DNA from: an uncultured Chloracidobacterium sp.
GTDB lineage: Bacteria; Acidobacteriota; Blastocatellia; Pyrinomonadales; Pyrinomonadaceae
Assembly (NCBI GenBank): GCA_937941715.1
Contig: CALDGX010000085.1
Location: 1-64,000 of the forward strand
Length of the DNA: 64,000 nt
Reading direction: 5' to 3'
The position numbers and the translations under genes were made by a program. The notes under the pieces are model-generated. The model was not told the origin of the DNA and made no database searches. It saw only the letters and a program-made list of their open reading frames with translations. Below, piece after piece: positions 44,298-53,083 of the stretch. Position 1 is the first letter of the stretch. The number at the start of each line of letters is the position of its first letter.

Positions 44298-45293
44298 ATG
44301 GCAATCTTAGTTACAGGCGGGGCAGGCTATATCGGCAGCGTCGCGGTCGATGACCTATCGGCTCGGGGCGAGGATGTTGTTGTGGTCGATAATCTGGTTT
44401 ACGGCCACCGCGAAGCCATCGACCCTGACATCCCGTTCTATGAGGGACATATCGGCGATCGCAGCCTCTTGGACCGCATTTTTGCCGATCACGAGATCGA
44501 GTCATGTATGCACTTTTCGGCATATGCGTACGTCGGCGAATCAGTCGAAAAGCCGCAAAAGTACTTTGACAACAATTACGTTCAGACGCTGACCCTGCTC
44601 GACGCCTTGCTGGAATACGGCATCAAGCGATTTGTGTTCTCGTCGACATGCGCGACATTCGGCGAGCCGCAGTATCTGCCGATCGACGAATCTCACCCGC
44701 AATCGCCGACCAATCCGTACGGCTGGACCAAATTTATGGTCGAGCGGACACTATCAGCTTATGAGGCAGCCTACGGATTGAATTTTGTCGTCCTTCGATA
44801 TTTCAACGCTGCGGGTGCGACCGCCCGACGCGGTGAGGACCACTTTCCGGAAACTCATCTGATCCCGCTGGCGTTGTTTTCAGCGTCGGGCCGAATTCCG
44901 CATGTTTCCATATTTGGCGACGACTACGATACGCCTGATGGTACGGCAATACGCGACTACATTCACGTATCCGACCTTTCGAGCGCACATATGGCCGCGT
45001 TGGAGCACGTGAGGGCCGGCAAACGGTCGGAATTTATCAATCTCGGGAACGGTAGCGGATATTCGGTCAAAGAGGTGATCCAAACCGCCGAACGGGTTAC
45101 ACAGCGGCCGATCAATACACTTATCGCACCGCGACGGGCAGGTGACCCTTCAAGATTGGTCGCTAATGCCGCCAAGGCCCGAGAGATGCTAGGTTGGCAG
45201 CCGCAGTTCCCAACCCTGGAAGCCATCATAGAAAGCGCTTGGTCGTGGCACCAGGCAAACGCGTCGGGCTATGCCGGATCGGGCGGCAAATGA
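44298..45293 (+). CDS. galE: UDP-glucose 4-epimerase
   Basis: A 331-residue NAD-dependent enzyme interconverting UDP-glucose and UDP-galactose (or the GlcNAc/GalNAc forms). The Rossmann loop is VTGGAGYIGS, the catalytic Ser/Thr region is FSSTCATFGEP and the Tyr-x3-Lys pair is in NPYGWTKFMVE. The GDDYDTPDGTAIRDYIHVSDL block is typical of GalE. Usually GYIGS is followed by His-Thr; here it is Val-Ala, a small deviation. It is in an operon with the upstream dehydratase and is followed 15 bases later by an aminotransferase gene. Confidence 0.92.
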   Translation: MAILVTGGAGYIGSVAVDDLSARGEDVVVVDNLVYGHREAIDPDIPFYEGHIGDRSLLDRIFADHEIESCMHFSAYAYVGESVEKPQKYFDNNYVQTLTLLDALLEYGIKRFVFSSTCATFGEPQYLPIDESHPQSPTNPYGWTKFMVERTLSAYEAAYGLNFVVLRYFNAAGATARRGEDHFPETHLIPLALFSASGRIPHVSIFGDDYDTPDGTAIRDYIHVSDLSSAHMAALEHVRAGKRSEFINLGNGSGYSVKEVIQTAERVTQRPINTLIAPRRAGDPSRLVANAAKAREMLGWQPQFPTLEAIIESAWSWHQANASGYAGSGGK

Positions 45294-45308
45294 TGAGAGG
45301 AAAATTAA

Positions 45309-46511
45309 ATGTCTGATATGAGAATTTCGAAAAGCCGGGTCTCGCGTAAGGCCGCGAGCTTTACCGAGTCGGTCATCCGTGAGATGAGCCGCGAGGCGGT
45401 CAAGTATGGAGCGGTCAATCTGGGACAGGGATTTCCGGATTTTTCGGCTCCCGAGGACATCAAGCTTAAGGCCATTGAGGCGATCGCCGCTGACCACAAT
45501 CAGTACGCCATTACTTGGGGCGTCAAGAGCTTTCGGGACGCGATCGCGAAAAAGACCATGTGGTTTCTCGGACTCGACCTCGACCCGGAGGCCGAGATCA
45601 CCGTCACATGCGGATCGACCGAGGGAATGATCGCAGCGATGATGGCGACCGTGGATCCGGGAGACGAGGTGGTCGTATTCGAACCCTTTTATGAGAATTA
45701 CGCTCCCGACGCCATACTTTCTGACGCTGTGCCGAGGCACGTCCCGCTTTATCGCACCGACAACGGATTCGTATTTGACCGTGAAGAGCTTCGGGCCGCC
45801 TTCAACGAAAATACCAAAGCGATCATCATCTGCAATCCGAACAACCCGACGGGAAAAGTTTTCACCCGGGACGAACTGGAATTCATCGGTGACCTCTGTA
45901 AAGAGTTTGACGTACTCTGCTTTACCGACGAGATCTATGAACACATAATCTACGGCATCGACGAAGACGATCCGCTTTCGCACCAGTGCATGGCTAACAT
46001 CGAGGGAATGCGTGATCGGACGGTCGTCGTCAATTCGCTGTCAAAAACGTATTCGGTCACGGGTTGGCGCGTCGGTTATTGTATCGCGCCGCCGGACATC
46101 ACGTCAGCAATAAGAAAGGTACACGACTTTCTGACGGTCGGTGCGGCTAATCCGCTACAGCACGCAGGAGCCTACGCACTCGGGTTGCCGGCCAGTTATT
46201 ATCAGGAATTGCAGGCCGAGTACCTTCGCAAACGGGACTTTATCGTACCGGTCCTGAAGAACGCGGGCTTTAAGTGCGACTATCCGGAAGGTGCCTACTA
46301 CGTGATGGCGGATATCGCAGATTTTGGATTCGCTAATGACATCGAATTCACAAAACACCTGATACGAGAGATCGGCGTCGCGGTGGTCCCCGGCTCGTCG
46401 TTCTATCACGAAGCGTCGATGGGCTCGCAGATCGTTCGATTTTGCTTCTGCAAAAAAGACGAAACCCTCGAGGCTGCGGCCGACCGACTAGCCAAACTCA
46501 AGCTTGGCTAG
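45309..46511 (+). CDS. Class I/II pyridoxal-phosphate aminotransferase
   Basis: A 400-residue PLP enzyme. LGQGFPDFSAPEDIK and NQYAITWGVKSFRDAIAKK mark the N-terminal region. NPNNPTGKVFTRDEL, the DEIYEHIIY segment, and the PLP lysine in NSLSKTYSVTGWRVGY complete the active site. The pattern is closest to the kynurenine/glutamine/methionine transaminase group rather than to sugar aminotransferases. GAGG precedes the ATG. It follows galE by 15 bases and may share its transcript, but its type argues for amino acid metabolism rather than a direct role in glycan synthesis. Confidence 0.9.
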   Translation: MSDMRISKSRVSRKAASFTESVIREMSREAVKYGAVNLGQGFPDFSAPEDIKLKAIEAIAADHNQYAITWGVKSFRDAIAKKTMWFLGLDLDPEAEITVTCGSTEGMIAAMMATVDPGDEVVVFEPFYENYAPDAILSDAVPRHVPLYRTDNGFVFDREELRAAFNENTKAIIICNPNNPTGKVFTRDELEFIGDLCKEFDVLCFTDEIYEHIIYGIDEDDPLSHQCMANIEGMRDRTVVVNSLSKTYSVTGWRVGYCIAPPDITSAIRKVHDFLTVGAANPLQHAGAYALGLPASYYQELQAEYLRKRDFIVPVLKNAGFKCDYPEGAYYVMADIADFGFANDIEFTKHLIREIGVAVVPGSSFYHEASMGSQIVRFCFCKKDETLEAAADRLAKLKLG

Positions 46512-46641
46512 CGCCGGTCGTATAGCCGGCATTCCGCGAGGCAACCAATTGCCGACCTCAACGCAACAAAAATATAAAATCAGCGTATTTTCTCCCAAAA
46601 GCAAGATTCTCCCAGTATAAGTAAAGAAACCTGGAGGTACT

Positions 46642-47652
46642 ATGTTTCAGAGATCATTCGTATTTATACTTACCGCGGCATGTGCGGTATCGACCATCGG
46701 CCAGACACCCGAAACAAAAAGCTCAAATGAAAAGGCCGCTAAGGCGATGACCTTTGTGTTCGACGGCGGCGGCAGCTATCTCGGTGTCCAGACCGCCGAG
46801 GTGACAAGTGAGAATTATTCGAAATTCGGTCTGCGAGAGGTTCGCGGTGTCGTTATCGAGAAGGTCATGGAAAATTCACCGGCTCAGGCGGCCGGCCTTC
46901 AGGCGGGCGATGTGCTGATCAGTGTAGACGGTGATGAGGTCACCGGAACGCGCAAATTGACACGCCTGATCAGCGAGATCGCGCCCGACCACAAAACAAA
47001 ACTCATCATCTGGCGCAACGGCAGCGAGCAAGAGGTCACGGCGACCATTTCGCGGCGACCAGCCCCAAAGTTTGAAAACGGCAATTTCGAATTCTCGTTC
47101 CCGGGCCCGGTTGGAAAGATCGATATCCCCGACATGAAGGAGTTGCAACGGCTTAAGGAGTTACCAAAGGTAGACATTCCGCAGCTATGGAGCTCGCGTG
47201 ACGGCCGCGGCGAGGGATTTGTGTGGCGCTCGGGATCAGGGCGTCAGATCGGCATCAGCATAACGCCTTTGACCAAACAGTTGGCTGACCACTTTGGCGT
47301 CGAGGGCGGCATTATGGTCAACTCGGTCCGCGACGGTTCGCCGGCATTCAAAGCAGGCATCAAGGCCGGTGACATCATTGTCGAAGCCGATGGCAAGGCC
47401 GTCAAGGGAGAGTTTGATCTGCTGCGTACTCTTGGAAGCAAGATCGAGGGTGATGTCCAGCTGACCATCGTCCGCGGCCGCGATCGCCAATCGATCTCCG
47501 TCACACCCGAAGTGTCAAAATTACCAGGTTTCGTATTTGAAACGGACGGAGGCGGACCAATTCGGCCGGCGGTACCGCTGAAGATGCAGAAAGTGAAGCC
47601 GTCTGCAGTTTCGCCCGCGATCACGCTGCTGACTCCCGGCCGCGTGCTTTAG
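46642..47652 (+). CDS. Exported protein with two PDZ domains
   Basis: A 336-residue exported protein with a signal peptide ending VSTIGQ and GGAGG before the ATG. The first PDZ (about 45-130) has YLGVQTAEV, GVVIEKVMENSPAQAAGLQAGDVL and ISVDGDEV; the second (about 195-290) has IGISITPLTKQLADHFGVEGG, then GSPAFKAGIKAGDIIVEADGKAV. The usual serine protease domain of HtrA-type proteins is absent, so it is a scaffold or adaptor in the periplasm. A terminator follows. Its partner is unknown; the PDZ-bearing O-antigen-ligase-like protein at 17957 is the only other PDZ I see. Confidence 0.85.
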   Translation: MFQRSFVFILTAACAVSTIGQTPETKSSNEKAAKAMTFVFDGGGSYLGVQTAEVTSENYSKFGLREVRGVVIEKVMENSPAQAAGLQAGDVLISVDGDEVTGTRKLTRLISEIAPDHKTKLIIWRNGSEQEVTATISRRPAPKFENGNFEFSFPGPVGKIDIPDMKELQRLKELPKVDIPQLWSSRDGRGEGFVWRSGSGRQIGISITPLTKQLADHFGVEGGIMVNSVRDGSPAFKAGIKAGDIIVEADGKAVKGEFDLLRTLGSKIEGDVQLTIVRGRDRQSISVTPEVSKLPGFVFETDGGGPIRPAVPLKMQKVKPSAVSPAITLLTPGRVL

Positions 47653-47678
47653 ACAGCAAGAAATTTTATCGATTTCCG

Positions 47679-47702
47679 AGGCGGTGCCAATCCGCCTTTT
47701 TT
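47679..47702 (+). terminator. Terminator after the twin-PDZ gene
   Basis: AGGCGG (47679-47684) pairs with CCGCCT (47692-47697), and the T run continues to 47702. It overlaps the stop codon of the convergent lipoprotein gene. Confidence 0.75.
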
Positions 47703-48318
47703 ATTGTCCCTGTTGCCGTTTTACGGCTTCTTTAGCAAGTTCGTTGGCCCGGCTGCTGTAGTCGCGGGCATCCTCCATAAGTTTTCGGTAATTGTCGCTT
47801 CGCGTCTTAAATTCTTCTTTGACCTTTTCGCGCATTTTTGCGTCTTTCGGGTCATAGCTGTCGCGCAGGATACGTGCCGCCTGACGATAGTTCTCAAAAG
47901 CCTCAAGCTGACGCTTTAATGCCTCTTCTTTTAGCCGCAGATACTCGCGGTAATCGTCATTGATCTGCATCTCCTGAGCCTTTTGGATCTTTTCGACGGC
48001 GGACTTGCCGTATGCTGTGCCGTCATTTATCAGGTACAGCACTTCGTCGGCGATCTTTTTCGCAGTATCGGCATCGTTCTTTTCCATTGCTGCCTTGAGG
48101 TCTTCGCGCTTTCCTTCATTTTGCTGATACAGGACCTTGATCTTTGTCAGGTCCTTGTTAGCGTCGTCGACGATCAACGCCGCTTCGGAGGTTTCGTCCA
48201 ATGGATTCAATATACTGATGCCTCCACCGGAACGTGTGCAGGACGACAATGTGAGTACCAACGCGATCGACATGACCGCAAAAAACTGTATCTTTGGTTT
48301 TTTCACGAACAGCTTCAA
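47701..48318 (-). CDS. Coiled-coil lipoprotein, last gene of the polyamine-like operon
   Basis: A 205-residue lipoprotein with a signal ending in the lipobox TLSSC. The mature part is highly charged and almost entirely helical, with heptad-like stretches such as KEEALKRQLEAFENYRQAARIL and KVKEEFKTRSDNYRKLMEDARDY, so it is probably an elongated coiled coil in the periplasm. The predicted start is TTG at 48318, and no ribosome binding site is obvious; an ATG about 15 codons further on is possible. The gap after the preceding membrane protein gene is only 7 bases, so it belongs to the same transcript. I do not recognise a family. Confidence 0.72.
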   Translation of the reverse strand: MKLFVKKPKIQFFAVMSIALVLTLSSCTRSGGGISILNPLDETSEAALIVDDANKDLTKIKVLYQQNEGKREDLKAAMEKNDADTAKKIADEVLYLINDGTAYGKSAVEKIQKAQEMQINDDYREYLRLKEEALKRQLEAFENYRQAARILRDSYDPKDAKMREKVKEEFKTRSDNYRKLMEDARDYSSRANELAKEAVKRQQGQ

Positions 48319-48325
48319 TTGCTTT

Positions 48326-49435
48326 TTAGATCAACTTTAGGTCAGGATTTCCACTTTTGCGCCAGATGAATCCGTCGAGTACATAATGCGTAAGTTGCGG
48401 CAGCGCAAGCAGCGGTACGAGCCACATCTTAAGACTGCCCCAATTCCAATCGCCGCCGAACAGCCATTGCTTTTCGTGCCAAACACCTCGATGCCAGAAA
48501 AGCTCCTCGACATAAGCGAGAGCCCAAAGCGACGCCAGAAAGACCAGCCAATTCGACGATAATGACCTGTATACGGGGCCGGCGGTGTCGCGTTTCATTC
48601 GGGCATAGACATATATCAGGGCAAAATATGGCACGCCGTGGATGATGACGTTGGTCACCGTGAACGCGTAATCCGAATTAAAATATACGATGCCGACATA
48701 CCAGCAAACCGCGGTTGTGGCCACAACAATGTCCTTGCCGATATTCTGAAACCCGTCGATCACATATTGGTACATCGACTTGACCGCGTACACTGTTAAA
48801 GCACCGAGGTAGATCGGAAACATTACAGTCTCGACGATCGCCGGCAACCGCACAAAGTCGTTTTGAACGAACCACTCAAAGTTCCGCGGCAGCCGCGTCA
48901 TCCAGAAAGCCAGCGGATAAAGACTCGCCATGTAGATCGCCGCCGCATCGACCCACCATGTCCAACGCTCGGTTTCACCCAACTTTCGGCGATAGAGATT
49001 GACCCATCCGTACTGTTGCCTAACAAAATGAAAAACTGCGATCGCGGCCAAAACTTTCCAAAACACCAACTCGCCTTCGGAATAAAGCGCCACGCCGATC
49101 GAATACCCGAAAACAGGTACGAGAAGGTAGAGCCAAAAGCGTCGTTTTAGTTCGGCCAGATCAAAATAGACGCGGAAACTGGTCGACCACACATGAGCAA
49201 CGTCGATCAGCAGGACCGCGGAAACCCACGTCCATTCCGGCGAATCGCCGTTAGCGATCCCGATTTGCCACCCAACTATCAACAGCAGGATAGACAGGAC
49301 AGCACTGCCCAGAAATACGGTAAGATCAGTACCGCGGGAGAAAAGCCATTTGTCGGAACTGCCGGAAACATCGGGCGACACCGGCCGGCCGCCGGGGCCT
49401 TGGATATTGATGTCGATCTCCGAAACTCTTTGCAT
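48326..49435 (-). CDS. Multi-pass membrane protein of unknown function
   Basis: A 369-residue inner membrane protein with about eight or nine helices (for example FLGSAVLSILLLIVGWQIGI, and VFWKVLAAIAVFHFVRQQYGW). Many Trp, His and Tyr residues lie at helix ends, including HVWSTSFRVYFD and FHFVRQQYGWVNLYRRK, which could hold a cofactor or metal. The C-terminus has LPQLTHYVLDGFIWR. I cannot assign a family. It starts 12 bases after the flavin oxidase gene and is followed 7 bases later by a lipoprotein gene, so it is the seventh gene of the speD/speE-like operon. A role in moving or modifying the operon's product is possible but unproven. Confidence 0.78.
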   Translation of the reverse strand: MQRVSEIDINIQGPGGRPVSPDVSGSSDKWLFSRGTDLTVFLGSAVLSILLLIVGWQIGIANGDSPEWTWVSAVLLIDVAHVWSTSFRVYFDLAELKRRFWLYLLVPVFGYSIGVALYSEGELVFWKVLAAIAVFHFVRQQYGWVNLYRRKLGETERWTWWVDAAAIYMASLYPLAFWMTRLPRNFEWFVQNDFVRLPAIVETVMFPIYLGALTVYAVKSMYQYVIDGFQNIGKDIVVATTAVCWYVGIVYFNSDYAFTVTNVIIHGVPYFALIYVYARMKRDTAGPVYRSLSSNWLVFLASLWALAYVEELFWHRGVWHEKQWLFGGDWNWGSLKMWLVPLLALPQLTHYVLDGFIWRKSGNPDLKLI

Positions 49436-49447
49436 TTCGCTATACTT

Positions 49448-51052
49448 TCACGGCCGGGCGTTCATGACCTCTCCGGCCGCACGCAATCCATGATAAAACG
49501 CTTCTTCAAAAAGTGCGACGCCGCTTAGGTCAGTGTGGGCAAAATGGATGTTGCGATAAGGCTTGACCGCCTTTTCACGAATGCCGCTCCAGATAAAATT
49601 TGGCCGCGGGCTGATCATCGCATGACCCCAACGCATGATATCGATGCGCTCGGTGAGTTCGTAAATGTCGCTGTGTGCCCGTGAAAGATCGGTCAGACAG
49701 ACATCGGCCAGCTGCCGCCAGTCATAAGCAAAGAGTTTTGTCCGCCCATCGGTTTCATGGCACATCGGGTAGTAGTATGTGAGCACGGTCGGGCCGTAGT
49801 CGATGCCCTTTTGATGGGTTGCCGTCACATAGCCAAGCGACGGACTTTCGTAAAGCACATTATCCCACGAGAGCGGAAAGTCCTTTGAAAAGCGTGGTTT
49901 TGGGCGATCTTTCAGAAACAGATTGGCCACGAACCACGCATTGTGTTGAAATTCGCCGGCGGCAAACGGCGGATCATCGCGAAATCCGCGAATGATGTAC
50001 GGGGCCGTGAAGATTGGCGATGCGAAGATCGCCCTCTCGCAATGAATACCGCGGAGCTCGCCGCCATCGAGGGTGACGATGTCAACGCCGCGTTCAGTCG
50101 GTACGATCGAAACGACCACCTGCGACCGACGAATGTTGTCTCCGGCAATTGCGGAAAAATGGTGGACGAATTGGCCGTTTCCCTCCGGGACGGTAATAAA
50201 CGGTTGTGATTCGTCGCCGCTCTTTCGCACCCGTGAACAGAAATAGAGCAGGCCGACCCACGCAGACGTCTGATCGGCCTTGAGCCCGTAATCGTCTCTC
50301 GTCGCGTAGTCGCAATACCAATGGAGTCGTTCGGATGTGAAACCGTTCTGACTCAGCCATTCGGTGAATGAGATGCGGTCGAGCGAGGTCACCGCCGTGT
50401 CGTCAGAACAGGTCTCAAGCGGCACGGCAAACGCTCGTCTCCCGCGCGTATCCCGCCAGTTGACCCAGTCGTCGATCTTTCGTTGAAATTCGGCAAACTG
50501 CCGCTTGTCTTCGTCACCGGCACCGACATTTAGGTATAGCCCTTCATACCAACGACCCTTAAAAAAGACACGTTCTTCAGGTTCGCGGCAAAGGAACTGC
50601 TCCTTTACGACGACCTGGCCCTGAGCGTCGCGGCCTTCGGTGAGCGACATCTCATCCAGCAATGAGACCAGCTCGGTGTTTTCGGAAAATGGGACTGGCA
50701 AGTAGTGAGCGGCCCACGGGTAACCGACCGGGTCACCCTTGCCGCTGATCGATGTGCCGCCGACATCCCTTTCGAGTTCGAGCAAAACAAAATCGTTGAA
50801 ATTCTGCTTTTTAAGTTTCCAGGCGGCCGAAAGCCCGGCAATGCCGCCACCGACGATCACCGCCCTTTTTGTTTCCCAGCGGTCGAAAGGAACCTCGAAT
50901 GTTCGGCCGGAGCGCAGAATGTGGCCGAGATCTGACGATTGCCCGACGATCTCGCCCTCGGGAAAGACTCGCGGTTGATCTGTCCGGCACGCCGCAAACG
51001 CGAACGGTGCCCCCAAAAACAACTTGAGTAACTCGCGTCGGTTCAGATTCAT
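49448..51052 (-). CDS. FAD-dependent amine-oxidase-type Tat lipoprotein
   Basis: A 534-residue flavoprotein. The N-terminus MNLNRRELLKLFLGAPFAFAAC combines a twin-arginine motif with a lipobox, so it is probably exported folded with its FAD and anchored by lipid. The dinucleotide loop is AVIVGGGIAGLSAAWKLKK, followed by ELERDVGGTSISG. A Rossmann-like C-terminal end is less clear. The fold is that of amine or protoporphyrinogen oxidases. Its ATG at 51052 overlaps the stop of the upstream aminopropyltransferase-like gene (ATGA), tying the two together. By context it may oxidise an amine made by the operon. The substrate has not been shown. Confidence 0.85.
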   Translation of the reverse strand: MNLNRRELLKLFLGAPFAFAACRTDQPRVFPEGEIVGQSSDLGHILRSGRTFEVPFDRWETKRAVIVGGGIAGLSAAWKLKKQNFNDFVLLELERDVGGTSISGKGDPVGYPWAAHYLPVPFSENTELVSLLDEMSLTEGRDAQGQVVVKEQFLCREPEERVFFKGRWYEGLYLNVGAGDEDKRQFAEFQRKIDDWVNWRDTRGRRAFAVPLETCSDDTAVTSLDRISFTEWLSQNGFTSERLHWYCDYATRDDYGLKADQTSAWVGLLYFCSRVRKSGDESQPFITVPEGNGQFVHHFSAIAGDNIRRSQVVVSIVPTERGVDIVTLDGGELRGIHCERAIFASPIFTAPYIIRGFRDDPPFAAGEFQHNAWFVANLFLKDRPKPRFSKDFPLSWDNVLYESPSLGYVTATHQKGIDYGPTVLTYYYPMCHETDGRTKLFAYDWRQLADVCLTDLSRAHSDIYELTERIDIMRWGHAMISPRPNFIWSGIREKAVKPYRNIHFAHTDLSGVALFEEAFYHGLRAAGEVMNARP

Positions 51053-52572
51053 TGCTCGAAACGACGCCACTCGGCTTCGTAATAGCGGACCAGTGCCTGA
51101 TTATCGAGGCGGTTTATCTCGAGCTCTTCTTCTGGCCTCGAGGTGTCTGCAGGAAATTCAAACAGCGACGCAAACGTCTCATTATTGAGGAATCGCATAT
51201 CAATCCCATGCGGGGGCGATTGCGGCCTTTCGAAGGGTTGGAGCTTGGCCAGGGCGTAACCCCAGATGCCAAAACTCGGAACGGTCGTCTGATACGGTTT
51301 GACCGTATAGCCGCTGGCCTCGAGCGTTTTCATCACACACCAGAATGAATTGCGGGCGATCAGCGGCGAGGTGGTCTGGATCACGACCGAGGAGTCCGGC
51401 TTGAGCTTTTGCTTGAGAAGATTGTAGAACCTTGTCGTATATAGTTTGCCGAGGGCAAAATTGTTGGGGTCCGGAAAGTCGACGATCGCGACATCGAACG
51501 GCTCGGTCGGAACGTTGTCGAGCCATACAAAGGCATCCGCGTTGGTTACATGGACACGCGGATCGTTGAGTGAATGCTTGTTGAGTTCGCCAAGTGCCGG
51601 TACCGCAGATGAGACCCGGGTCATATCGGGGTCAAGGTCGACCAACTGGATAAACTCGACGGACTTGTACTTTTCGATCTCGCGCAGTGCCAACCCGTCT
51701 CCGCCGCCCAAGACAAGCACTCGTTTCACATCGCCTGAAAATGCGGCAAACGCAGGGTGCACGAGAGCCTCGTGATAACGGTATTCATCAAATGAATTAA
51801 ACTGAAGATTGCCATTCAAAAACAACGCATAGCCGGTTTTGCCCTTGGTAACGACGATTCGCTGATAGGCTGAGCTTTTGGCATAGATGATGTTATCCAC
51901 GAACAATGCGTCTTCGGCGAGCGTCGTCAATCGGTCTGCCTTAATGAAGGCAATAACGAGTAGCGCAAGGATCACAAATCCTTTGACGCGCATCATCGTC
52001 ACATTTCGTTTCAAGAGCGGCAGCAGCAGCCAGGTCCCCCAGATGCCGACCGCGGCGTTGAGCATTCCAAATATCAGTGATGTGCGGGTCAACCCCAGTC
52101 TTGGGACAAAAAAGATCGGAAACAGCAAAGACGCGGCCAACGCCCCAATGTAATCAAACGCCAAGACGCGCGAGACAAGATCCTTGAAGTCCATCTCGTC
52201 CTGCAAGATACGCATCAGCAGCGGTATCTCCAGGCCGACCAGCATCCCGATAATAAAAACCACGGTGTAGAGAACTACCGAGAAATACGAGAGATTAGCA
52301 AAGGTAAGGAAGAGCAGCGGTGCCGAGAATCCGCCGATCACGGCCACAGCAAGCTCGATATCGATAAACTTCTCAGCAACGTGCTTATCGATAAATCTCG
52401 ATAGCCACGAACCGACACCCATCGCGAAAAGATAGATGCCGATGATCAGCGAAAACTGTGTGACCGAATCGCCGAGGACATAGCTTGAGAGCGTCCCGGC
52501 CAGCAACTCATAAATGAGCCCGCAGGTGGCTATGACAAAGACGTTTAGAAAAAGCAGCGGTGCACGTTTCAT
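51049..52572 (-). CDS. Membrane-anchored spermidine synthase-like aminopropyltransferase
   Basis: A 507-residue protein. The N-terminal half (to about residue 220) has six or seven membrane helices (LFLNVFVIATCGLIYELLAG, then IIGIYLFAMGVGSWLSRF). The C-terminal domain is a spermidine synthase fold with LVLGGGDGLALREIEKY near residue 289, VDLDPDMTRV for binding decarboxylated AdoMet, and IVDFPDPNNFALGKLYTTRFYNLL carrying the catalytic Asp region. Family knowledge: such fusions transfer aminopropyl groups, but the acceptor for membrane forms is not settled. There is no Shine-Dalgarno sequence. A 20-bp hairpin lies 19-74 bases upstream of the ATG. It overlaps the flavin oxidase gene by 4 bases. 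Confidence 0.9.
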   Translation of the reverse strand: MKRAPLLFLNVFVIATCGLIYELLAGTLSSYVLGDSVTQFSLIIGIYLFAMGVGSWLSRFIDKHVAEKFIDIELAVAVIGGFSAPLLFLTFANLSYFSVVLYTVVFIIGMLVGLEIPLLMRILQDEMDFKDLVSRVLAFDYIGALAASLLFPIFFVPRLGLTRTSLIFGMLNAAVGIWGTWLLLPLLKRNVTMMRVKGFVILALLVIAFIKADRLTTLAEDALFVDNIIYAKSSAYQRIVVTKGKTGYALFLNGNLQFNSFDEYRYHEALVHPAFAAFSGDVKRVLVLGGGDGLALREIEKYKSVEFIQLVDLDPDMTRVSSAVPALGELNKHSLNDPRVHVTNADAFVWLDNVPTEPFDVAIVDFPDPNNFALGKLYTTRFYNLLKQKLKPDSSVVIQTTSPLIARNSFWCVMKTLEASGYTVKPYQTTVPSFGIWGYALAKLQPFERPQSPPHGIDMRFLNNETFASLFEFPADTSRPEEELEINRLDNQALVRYYEAEWRRFEQ

Positions 52573-52590
52573 ACGAACGGAAAATGAAGT

Positions 52591-52645
52591 GCGGAAAACG
52601 GAAAACGAAATACACCTCGGTCATTTTCCATTTTCCACTTTCCGC
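52591..52645 (-). ncRNA. Long RNA hairpin in the operon before the aminopropyltransferase gene
   Basis: On the minus strand the arm at 52626-52645 (GCGGAAAGTGGAAAATGGAA) pairs with the arm at 52591-52610 over 20 bases without a mismatch if G-U pairs are allowed, around a 15-base loop. Four of the 20 pairs are G-U. On the plus strand those positions become A-C mismatches, so the structure favours the transcribed RNA of this operon. It is a structure call, not a known RNA family. Confidence 0.5.
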
Positions 52646-52655
52646 CATATGCAGA

Positions 52656-52922
52656 TCAGTTGCCTTGGATCGCAGACGAAATTATCATCGCCACACCAAT
52701 GATAATGGCACCGATAATGATCGCGAGCGACACGTTCTGATCGTCTTCGATCTCCTTCTTGACTGAAAAAGGCGAGACAAAGACCACGATAATAAATGCG
52801 ATCGCAAACACGATCAAACCGATCGCGACAAAGATCACTGTGGTCGTCAGAACCGGCAAAAGTTCTTCAAGCTTGACGATCAAACCGAGAAACGGGGCGA
52901 TCGATAAAAGACTCATCATCAT
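52656..52922 (-). CDS. DUF350 (YjfL-type) membrane protein
   Basis: An 88-residue protein with two membrane helices (about 19-48 and 66-86) joined by the family loop SVKKEIEDDQNVSLAI, which is the hallmark of DUF350/YjfL. Three consecutive ATGs occur; the first at 52922 has GGAGG 4 bases upstream, and this site also lies within the last codons of the 49-residue gene before it. DUF350 proteins occur in gene clusters with ATP-grasp ligases or polyamine genes, but their function is unknown. Here it sits between DUF4178 and the aminopropyltransferase-like genes. Confidence 0.87.
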   Translation of the reverse strand: MMMSLLSIAPFLGLIVKLEELLPVLTTTVIFVAIGLIVFAIAFIIVVFVSPFSVKKEIEDDQNVSLAIIIGAIIIGVAMIISSAIQGN

Positions 52923-53068
52923 TTTCCTCCACGAAATCCTGAATAAAAGAACGGCACTCCCAGACGTGATTTGCTGCCGGCGTTAGCCAACTCCCAACCG
53001 AACCAGGCCGCCGACGAGTATGCCAGCAGTACACCAACACCAAAGACCATATAGAGCTTTTTCCACAT
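52919..53068 (-). CDS. 49-residue membrane protein in the polyamine-like operon
   Basis: An unannotated-size gene that I translated by hand: it starts MWKKLYMVFGVGVLLAYSSA and ends YSGFRGGK. One membrane helix (about residues 6-28) is followed by a short tail with Trp-Phe-Gly-Trp. It starts 15 bases after the DUF4178 stop and its TGA overlaps the ATG of DUF350 (52920-52922), so all three genes are probably translated as a unit. The overlaps and hydrophobic pattern support a real gene. It may be a subunit or stabiliser of the DUF350 protein. No family recognised. Confidence 0.65.
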   Translation of the reverse strand: MWKKLYMVFGVGVLLAYSSAAWFGWELANAGSKSRLGVPFFYSGFRGGK

Positions 53069-53083
53069 ATAGTTAACCTGCTA

